Origin: Verrucomicrobiota bacterium
Lineage (GTDB): Bacteria > Verrucomicrobiota > Verrucomicrobiia > Opitutales > Opitutaceae
Length of the DNA stretch: 64,000 nt
Direction: 5' to 3'
Assembly: GCA_023416735.1 (NCBI GenBank)
Contig: JAEZGX010000026.1
Coordinates: 124,001-188,000, forward strand
Shown here: positions 57,732 to 64,000 of the stretch, piece after piece
Layout of the letters: the number at the start of each line of letters is the position of its first letter
How positions within the stretch are numbered: position 1 is the stretch's first letter
Translations under genes and position numbers: made by a program
The notes under the pieces: generated by a model
Databases searched by the model: none
Seen by the model: only the letters and a program-made list of their open reading frames with translations
What the model was told of the DNA's origin: nothing

Positions 57732-59954
57732 TTATTCGGCGTAATCGAATTCGCCGATTTTGGGGGCGGTGGAGTCGGCGCCGACGAAGACCTCGAAGCG
57801 GCCGGGTTCGGGGACGAAGCGCAGGTCGGCGTGGTGGAAGGCGAGATCAGAGGGTTTGAGCGTGAAGGTGACTTCGCGGGATTCGCCGGGTTTGAGGGTG
57901 ATCTTCTGGAAACCTTTCAACTCGCGGACGGGGCGAGTGACGGAGCCGGCGATGTCACGGATGTAAAGTTGGGCGACCTCGGCGCCTTCGCGACGCCCGG
58001 TATTTGAGATCGTGATACTGATGCGCTGCTCGCCGTCGGGGGTGAGGCGCGCGGTGGAGATCTTCGGCGCGAGGTAGTCGAATTTGGTGTAGGACAGGCC
58101 GAAGCCGAAGGGGAATTCGGGGGTGTTGGGAACGTCGAGGTATTGCGACTTCCATTTGTCCGGGCCTTTGGCGGGGTCGAACGGGCGGCCGGTGGCTTTG
58201 TGATTATAGAAGATCGGCACCTGGCCGATGCTGCGCGGGAACGTGACGGGAAGTTTGCCGGACGGATTGTGGGCGCCCGTGAGCAGGTCAACGACAGCGG
58301 GACCGCCCATGGTGCCGGGGAGCCAGGCGAGGAGGATGGCGTCGGTGTTTTCGATGACCTTGCCGAGGGCGAGCGGGCGGCCGGTGAAGAGGACGAGGAC
58401 GATGGGTTTTCCGGTTTGGCGAAGTTCGGCGAGGAGCTCGTCTTGCACGCCGGGCAGATCGATTTCGGAGCGGCTGGCGGCTTCGCCGCTCATGAACCAA
58501 CCCTCACCGAGAACGGCGACGACGACGTCGGCGTTTTTGGCGGCGGCGATGGCTTCGTCGAAACCCGAGCGATCATCGCCGGAGGATTTCGCGCCGAGGG
58601 CGTAGGTGACGCGGCCGGGGAAAGCTTCTTCGAGCGCGGTGCGAACGGTGATGGCTTCTTCTTCGCGTCCGCGACCGCGCCATTCGCCGATGAGGTCGCG
58701 TTGCGTGTCGGCGAGTTGGCCGACGAGAGCGATCCTGGCGTCGCGACGGAGCGGAAGGGCGTCGCGGGAGTTTTTGAGGAGAACGGCGGATTTACGGGCG
58801 AGGTCGCGCGCGTGTTCGAGGTGATCGGGGTGCAGCGTGAATTGTTTTTCGCGTTCTTCGTCGGAGTAGCGGTAGGGATCTTCGAAGAGGCCGAGGCGAG
58901 CTTTGGCGGTGAGGATGGCGGTGACGGCTTGGTCGAGGCGCTCCATCGAAACGGCGCCGGATTCGACGAGCGCGGGCAAATGCGGGCCGTAGATACGGCT
59001 CTCCATGTCCATGTCGACGCCGGCGTTGAAGGCGATTTTGGCGGCTTCGGGTTCGTCGGCGGCGATGCCGTGTTCGAGGAGTTCGCGGACGGAGGTCCAG
59101 TCGGAGACGACGAAGCCGTTGAAGCCCCATTCGTGTCGGAGGATATCGGTCACGAGAAATTTGTTGGCGGAGACCGGGACGCCGTTGAGGTCGTTGAAGC
59201 CGACCATGAAGGTGGCGACGCCGGCATCGAGCGCGGCTTTGAACGGCGGAAGGTAGATGTCGCGAAGGGTGATTTCCGGGATGTCGGTGGTGTTGTAGTC
59301 GCGTCCGGCCTGGGCGGCGCCGTAGGCGGCGAAGTGTTTCGCGCAGGCGAGGATCGTGTCCGTGCGTGACAGGTCGTCGCCTTGGAAACCGCGAACGCGA
59401 ACACGCGCGATGGCGCTGGTGAGAAAGGTGTCTTCGCCGGCGCTTTCCATGATGCGGCCCCAGCGCGGGTCGCGGGAGATGTCGAGCATCGGGGCGAACG
59501 TCCAATGCTGGCCGGCGGCGGAGGCTTCGATGGCGGCGATGCGTTCGGATTTTTCGATCGCTTCGAGATCCCAGGACGCGGCCTGGCCGAGGTTGATGGG
59601 GAAGATGGTGCGGTAGCCGTGGATGACGTCGAAGCCGAAGAGCAGCGGGATTTTCAGGCGCGTTTGTTCGACGGCGATTTTTTGGTAGGCGCGCGTGCGG
59701 GCGGGGCCGATGGCGTTGAGGATGCTGCCGACGCGGCCGGCGGCGACCTCGGCCTCTAGGTTGCGGCGCGTGGCGGGCCCGGTCTCTTCGCCGGGCGCGG
59801 AGTATTGGATGAGCTGGCCGATTTTTTCGTCGGTTGTCATCTGCGCGAGGAGCGCGGCGACCTGTTGCTTGAGGGCGGCTTCGTCAGGTTTTGCGGATGC
59901 AAGCAGCGCGGCGGAAAGAGCGGTGAACACGGCGGCGGCGGAGCGGAGTTTCAT
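57732..59954 (-). CDS. bglX: Exported beta-glucosidase, glycoside hydrolase family 3
   Basis: A 740-residue BglX-type enzyme releasing glucose from beta-linked oligosaccharides. A signal peptide (SAAAVFTALSAALLASA) precedes the family-3 N-terminal barrel. The catalytic nucleophile aspartate is in FVVSDWTSVRELLEHG. Family motifs include ACAKHFAAYGAA, 'RDPRWGRIMES' and 'VMAYN'-equivalent FMVGFNDLNGVPVS. A C-terminal fibronectin-III-like domain follows (ISITISNTGRREGAEVAQLY). Start at ATG 59954. Confidence 0.92.
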   Translation of the reverse strand: MKLRSAAAVFTALSAALLASAKPDEAALKQQVAALLAQMTTDEKIGQLIQYSAPGEETGPATRRNLEAEVAAGRVGSILNAIGPARTRAYQKIAVEQTRLKIPLLFGFDVIHGYRTIFPINLGQAASWDLEAIEKSERIAAIEASAAGQHWTFAPMLDISRDPRWGRIMESAGEDTFLTSAIARVRVRGFQGDDLSRTDTILACAKHFAAYGAAQAGRDYNTTDIPEITLRDIYLPPFKAALDAGVATFMVGFNDLNGVPVSANKFLVTDILRHEWGFNGFVVSDWTSVRELLEHGIAADEPEAAKIAFNAGVDMDMESRIYGPHLPALVESGAVSMERLDQAVTAILTAKARLGLFEDPYRYSDEEREKQFTLHPDHLEHARDLARKSAVLLKNSRDALPLRRDARIALVGQLADTQRDLIGEWRGRGREEEAITVRTALEEAFPGRVTYALGAKSSGDDRSGFDEAIAAAKNADVVVAVLGEGWFMSGEAASRSEIDLPGVQDELLAELRQTGKPIVLVLFTGRPLALGKVIENTDAILLAWLPGTMGGPAVVDLLTGAHNPSGKLPVTFPRSIGQVPIFYNHKATGRPFDPAKGPDKWKSQYLDVPNTPEFPFGFGLSYTKFDYLAPKISTARLTPDGEQRISITISNTGRREGAEVAQLYIRDIAGSVTRPVRELKGFQKITLKPGESREVTFTLKPSDLAFHHADLRFVPEPGRFEVFVGADSTAPKIGEFDYAE

Positions 59955-60220
59955 GGTGGCAGGGGTTTGCGGGACTGACACCGACGCGAGCGAAGCCTTG
60001 GCGCATAAGGAGGGAGCCGAGGGCGAAGATGCAACCGCGGTCAGGAGAATCTGCCGTAGGTGACATAAACGATGCTGTTGCCTGAAAGTAGCATCGTGGG
60101 AAAAACGCTCGTCCGAAAAATTACGGGTTGTTCGATCAGGAAGAGTAACGGAATGTCGCGGGTTGGCGCCCGGCGCGGAAGCGCGACCGTGGCGCGTCGC
60201 CCCCTCAATTTTTCCAACGC

Positions 60221-61561
60221 ATGAATCCCTACGTATCCGAAGTCCTCGATCTGGTAGCGCGCCGCAATGCAGGTGAGCCGGAGTTTCTGCAAGCGGTGCA
60301 TGAAGTGCTCGAGTCGCTCGCGCCGGTGATTGAGCGCCACAAAAAGTATCGGGACGGGCGCATCCTGGAGCGGGTGGTCGAGCCGGAGCGGCAGATTGTG
60401 TTTCGGGTGGCGTGGCAGGACGACCAAGGGCGGGTGCAGGTGAACCGCGGATTTCGCGTGCAGTTCAACAGTGCGATCGGGCCTTACAAAGGCGGGCTGC
60501 GGTTTCACCCGAGCGTGAACCTGGGGATTCTGAAGTTTCTCGGTTTCGAGCAGATCTTCAAAAACGCGCTGACGACGCTGCCGATGGGCGGCGGCAAGGG
60601 CGGGTCAGATTTCGATCCGAAAGGAAAGTCGGACACGGAAGTGATGCGTTTCTGCCAGAGCTTCATGAACGAGCTCTATCGTCACATTGGTCCGAACACG
60701 GACGTGCCGGCGGGTGACATTGGCGTGGGTGCGCGCGAAGTCGGGTATTTGTTTGGACAATACAAGCGGATCGCGAACGAGTTCACGGGCGTGTTCACCG
60801 GCAAGGGCCTGAAGTGGGGCGGATCGTTGATTCGTCCCGAAGCGACGGGTTATGGCGCGGTGTATTTCGCCGAGGAGATGTTGAAGACGCGCGGCGACAC
60901 GCTGGCGGGGAAAGTTTGCGCGGTGTCGGGCTCGGGCAATGTCGCGCAATTTACGGTGGAGAAGCTGCTGCAGCTCGGCGCAAAGCCGGTGACGTTGTCG
61001 GATTCGGACGGCAGCATTTACGATCCGTCGGGTTTCACGCCGGAGAAGCTCGCGTGGGTGATGCAGCTGAAGAATCAGCGACGCGGCCGGATCAAGGAAT
61101 ACACGGAGAAGTTTGGCGGGACATTTCTCGCGGGGCAGCGGCCGTGGTCGGCGCCGTGCGATTGTGCGTTTCCGAGTGCGACGCAGAACGAGATCGATGG
61201 CGAAGACGCGAAGACGCTTTTGAAGAACGGGTGCAAGCTCGTGTCGGAGGGCGCGAACATGCCGTCGACGCCGGACGCGGTGCACGCCTATCTTGCCGCG
61301 GGGATTCTGTATGGTCCGGGCAAGGCGGCGAACGCGGGTGGCGTGGCGACGTCGGGCTTGGAGATGTCGCAGAATTCGATGCGGTTGAATTGGTCGCGCG
61401 AAGAAGTCGATCAGCGCCTGCAACGGATCATGACGAACATCCACGAGAGTTGCCGGGCGACGGCGGCGGAGTATGGCGCGCCGGGCAATTATGTGTTAGG
61501 TGCGAACATCGCGGGATTCACGAAAGTGGCGGACGCGATGTTGGAGCAAGGCGTGTTGTAA
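60221..61561 (+). CDS. gdhA: NADP-specific glutamate dehydrogenase
   Basis: A 446-residue enzyme that makes glutamate from 2-oxoglutarate and ammonium with NADPH. The substrate segments NSAIGPYKGGLRFHPSVNLG and PMGGGKGGSDFDPKGKSD contain the catalytic lysines. The family's 'GPNTDVPAGDIGVGAREVG' and the nucleotide fold 'AVSGSGNVAQFTVEKLLQ' are present. Length is standard. It has its own 265-base upstream region, shared with the divergent GH3 gene. Confidence 0.96.
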   Translation: MNPYVSEVLDLVARRNAGEPEFLQAVHEVLESLAPVIERHKKYRDGRILERVVEPERQIVFRVAWQDDQGRVQVNRGFRVQFNSAIGPYKGGLRFHPSVNLGILKFLGFEQIFKNALTTLPMGGGKGGSDFDPKGKSDTEVMRFCQSFMNELYRHIGPNTDVPAGDIGVGAREVGYLFGQYKRIANEFTGVFTGKGLKWGGSLIRPEATGYGAVYFAEEMLKTRGDTLAGKVCAVSGSGNVAQFTVEKLLQLGAKPVTLSDSDGSIYDPSGFTPEKLAWVMQLKNQRRGRIKEYTEKFGGTFLAGQRPWSAPCDCAFPSATQNEIDGEDAKTLLKNGCKLVSEGANMPSTPDAVHAYLAAGILYGPGKAANAGGVATSGLEMSQNSMRLNWSREEVDQRLQRIMTNIHESCRATAAEYGAPGNYVLGANIAGFTKVADAMLEQGVL

Positions 61562-61576
61562 GGGGCGGAAATGAGG

Positions 61577-61650
61577 AACCACGAATGGACACGAACGAAC
61601 ACGAATTCCTGACCGGTTTTGATTCGTGCCAATTTGGGTCCATTCGTGGT
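61577..61650. repeat. AACCACGAAT-type hairpin repeat before the last gene
   Basis: Left arm 61577-61609 (AACCACGAATGGACACGAAC and on); right arm 61622-61650. ACCACGAATGGAC pairs exactly with the right-arm end. Five bases after the right arm comes the ATG at 61655. It is the only two-armed copy of this family in the window. Confidence 0.8.
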
Positions 61651-61654
61651 GAGT

Positions 61655-64000
61655 ATGAATAGAAGTTCGGGAATGGCAGGTGCGTCGAAGCCGGGAGCGC
61701 GGTCCACGGAGACGACGGGTCTTCAGGGCATTGACCGCGTGCTGCGCGGGATCGAGCCCGGTGACAATATCGTGTGGGAGGTCGACACGATCGAGGAGTA
61801 TCAGGAGCTGGTGAGTCCGTATGTGGCAGCGGCGCGCGTGGCGGGAAGAAAGGTCATTTATTTCCGTTTCGCGGACCACCACACGCTGGTGGAGGAGCAG
61901 GAAGGCGCGGAGATTTGCGAAGTGAATGCGGGCGCGGGTTTCGAGGCGGTGGTGCGGCAGGTGCACGACGTGATTGAGCGGGCGGGCACGCGGGTGATTT
62001 ATGTTTTCGACTGCTTGTCGCATCTGGCGGACCGCTGGATGTCGGACCAGAGCCTTGGGAATTTCTTCATGCTGACGTGTCCGCGTCTCCGGGATTTGGA
62101 GACGGTGACATATTTCGCGCTCTATCGGGACAAGCACTCGCTGTATGCGTTGGAGCCGATTCGGCAGACGACGCAGTTTCTGCTGGATGTGTTTCGTTTG
62201 GACCTGAGGCTGTATGTGCGACCGGTGAAGGTGCAGCATCGCTCGCGCGAGGCGATGAACACGATTCACGTGCGGCACGGCGGGGAGTTTTTGCCGGTGA
62301 AGGACAGTGCGGTGTTGGCGCAAATCTTGTCGCGCACGCAGTGGCCGCGTTTGCAGAGCGATCGGCGCAGCGGGTATTGGCGGCGGTTATTTCAGGAGGC
62401 GGCGCAGGTTTCGAAGGAGTGGCGGGAGGAGCGCGGGTCGGCGGAGCGGCGGGCGGAGATGACGAAGAAAGTTTTCGCGGCGCTGCGGGTGCATCGATCG
62501 GGCATCGCTTCGCTGGTGGAGCGGCATTTGACGCTCGAGGATTTTCTGCTCGTGCGCGATCGGATGATTGGGATCGGGTCAGTCGGCGGGAAGACGCTGG
62601 GGATGTTGGTGTCGCGCGCGATCCTGCGCGATCGCGATCCGGAGCTGGCGAGCCGGCTTGAGGCGCATGATTCGTTTTTCGTAGGGGCGGAAGTGTTCGT
62701 GACGTTTCTCGTGCAGAACGGAGTGTGGTGGTTGCGCGAGGATCAGAAGAAACCGGAGAAGTTTCTGGTCGGGCTGGATGAAGGGCGACGGCGCACGCTG
62801 AACGGAATTTTTCCGGAGCACATCAACGAGCAGTTTCGCGGGATGTTGGATTATTTCGGCGAGTCGCCGTATATCGTGCGATCGAGTTCGATTCTCGAGG
62901 ATGCACGCGGGAATGCGTTTTCCGGAAAATACGAAAGTGTATTCGTGGTGAATCGCGGATCGCGGGAGGAGCGGATGCGGGCGTTGCTGGATGCGGTGCG
63001 GCGGGTGTATGCGAGCGTGTTGGAGGAAGAGGCGCTGCGTTATCGGCGGCGGCGTGGATTGTTGGAGAGCGAAGAGCGGATGGCGCTGTTGATCATGCGG
63101 GTGTCGGGCGCGGCGCATGGAAGATATTATTATCCGCAGGCGGCGGGCGTGGGGCTGTCGTATAATCCCTTCGTGTGGCATCCGGACATCGATCCGCGCG
63201 CGGGGGTGTTGCGGCTGGTATTCGGATTGGGCACACGCGCGGTGGATCGGTCGGATGACGACTACACGCGATTGGTGGCGTTGAATGCGCCGACGCGACG
63301 GCCGGAGGCGAGTTTCGAGGAAGTGCGCGATCACTCGCAGCGGCGGATGGATTGTTTGGATTTGATGGAAGGGACATTTTTGTCGGTCCCCTTTGGCGAG
63401 GTGCTGGAAGAGCAGGTCGACTATCCGGCGGATCTGTATCTCACGCCGACGGACGTGGAGGGTTACCCCTGCATCACGTTCGAGCGATTATTGCGGGAGA
63501 CGAGCGTGCCGGACGATTTGCGGCGGATGTTGCGCGTGTTGGAGGAGGCGTATGAGGCGCCGGTGGACATCGAGTTCGCGTTGAACTTCATCGCGGACGG
63601 AACGTATCGGATTCACTTGCTGCAGTGCCGGACCTTTCAAGTGCGACGCGAAGGAGCGGGCCAGTTATCGGCTGTATCCGGAAAACAAACACGCTTGATG
63701 ACGGCGCATGGCGCGGTGATTGGCGTGAGCCGGGAGGTGCGGCTGACGCGCATCGTGTATGTGGTGCAGGAGACGTATGCGAAGCTGACGGAGCAGGAGC
63801 GCTATGCGGTCGCGCGATTGATCGGGCGGCTGAATCCGACGCATCCCGTGGGCGATCGCGGATTGATGCTGATTGGGCCCGGGCGTTGGGGGACGCAAAG
63901 TCCGGCGTTAGGGATTCCGGTGCATTTTGGGGAGATCAGCCGGGCCTCGGTGATCTGCGAAGTCGTGGCGATGCACGAGCGATTGATCCCGGACGTGTCG
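61655..64000 (+). CDS. PEP/pyruvate-binding-domain protein, 3' end missing
   Basis: At least 782 residues, open to the right edge. The N-terminus (GIDRVLRGIEPGDNIVWEVD, then RKVIYFRFADHHTL) resembles a KaiC/RecA-like domain. From about residue 305 (RDRMIGIGSVGGKTLGMLV) it resembles the PEP/pyruvate-binding fold of pyruvate phosphate dikinases, with YIVRSSSILEDARGNAFSGK and 'YDVEGYPCITFE'-like segments, then LQCRTFQV. It likely binds ATP and a phosphoenol substrate; the reaction is unknown. Start ATG 61655 lies just after a repeat. Confidence 0.8.
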   Translation, partial: MNRSSGMAGASKPGARSTETTGLQGIDRVLRGIEPGDNIVWEVDTIEEYQELVSPYVAAARVAGRKVIYFRFADHHTLVEEQEGAEICEVNAGAGFEAVVRQVHDVIERAGTRVIYVFDCLSHLADRWMSDQSLGNFFMLTCPRLRDLETVTYFALYRDKHSLYALEPIRQTTQFLLDVFRLDLRLYVRPVKVQHRSREAMNTIHVRHGGEFLPVKDSAVLAQILSRTQWPRLQSDRRSGYWRRLFQEAAQVSKEWREERGSAERRAEMTKKVFAALRVHRSGIASLVERHLTLEDFLLVRDRMIGIGSVGGKTLGMLVSRAILRDRDPELASRLEAHDSFFVGAEVFVTFLVQNGVWWLREDQKKPEKFLVGLDEGRRRTLNGIFPEHINEQFRGMLDYFGESPYIVRSSSILEDARGNAFSGKYESVFVVNRGSREERMRALLDAVRRVYASVLEEEALRYRRRRGLLESEERMALLIMRVSGAAHGRYYYPQAAGVGLSYNPFVWHPDIDPRAGVLRLVFGLGTRAVDRSDDDYTRLVALNAPTRRPEASFEEVRDHSQRRMDCLDLMEGTFLSVPFGEVLEEQVDYPADLYLTPTDVEGYPCITFERLLRETSVPDDLRRMLRVLEEAYEAPVDIEFALNFIADGTYRIHLLQCRTFQVRREGAGQLSAVSGKQTRLMTAHGAVIGVSREVRLTRIVYVVQETYAKLTEQERYAVARLIGRLNPTHPVGDRGLMLIGPGRWGTQSPALGIPVHFGEISRASVICEVVAMHERLIPDVS

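Noticed and set aside
15195..61650. Repeated short motifs taken as a CRISPR array
   Set aside because: Arms are inverted pairs without uniform repeat-spacer spacing, and no cas gene is present.

Overview
This 64 kb window is a high-GC chromosomal segment. Gene content suggests the Opitutaceae branch of Verrucomicrobiota: an orphan pssA-dnaN neighbourhood, a complex I operon lacking nuoEFG, TrpB2, NIPSNAP and DUF5069 proteins, and abundant short palindromic intergenic repeats. That assignment is inferred from gene families and style, not from a marker gene. No rRNA, tRNA, CRISPR array, transposase or phage gene was found.

Layout. 0-2 kb: a truncated response-regulator/histidine-kinase gene and two small stress-type proteins on the minus strand. 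2.2-5.8 kb: a RelE/ParE-like protein overlapping pssA, then dnaN and a membrane protein. 5.8-9.3 kb: molybdenum cofactor genes, with moaA divergent from moeA-moaC-moaD-moaE. 9.4-22 kb: nuoABCD-I-H-J-K-L-M-M-N, with two different NuoM-type subunits. 22-24 kb: a small membrane protein and gnd. 24.3-29 kb: a polysaccharide pyruvyltransferase/glycosyltransferase fusion, an OafA-like acyltransferase with an SGNH domain, and an antisense VOC gene. 29-32.4 kb (minus): a TonB-dependent receptor, a small membrane protein with a palindromic upstream site, and a metallo-beta-lactamase-fold hydrolase. 32.6-39 kb: manganese catalase, queE, an ExoD-like protein, a lipoate ligase-like protein, RNA methyltransferases and a putative glycosylase. 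39-44.8 kb: a 1,400-residue AsmA/YdbH-like protein and a LuxR-type regulator. 44.8-51 kb: a globin-like protein, a cytochrome c, a hybrid kinase, a second RR-kinase and an unknown protein. 51-56 kb: NIPSNAP, DUF5069, a PQQ-type sugar dehydrogenase with a cytochrome domain, and a soluble chemotaxis receptor. 56-64 kb: TrpB2, a GH3 beta-glucosidase, glutamate dehydrogenase, and a truncated PEP/pyruvate-binding-domain protein.

Three things stand out. First, the nuo operon looks like an enlarged '2M' complex I: two NuoM subunits plus a NuoL with a long C-terminal lateral-helix region, while the second NuoM lacks the transmembrane lysine used for proton pumping. Second, the + strand is C-rich from 0 to about 20 kb and G-rich from about 21.5 kb onward whichever strand the genes lie on, so a replication-type skew switch lies near 20-24 kb. 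Third, gene borders carry many short quasi-periodic repeats whose two halves form hairpins (for example CCACGAA, GGCCGCAAA, AAGCTCCAAG and GATCGTGATC types), plus classical REP-like hairpins. Several supply start or stop codons, and some lie in frame inside coding sequence (rlmD-like, nuoD and nuoH).
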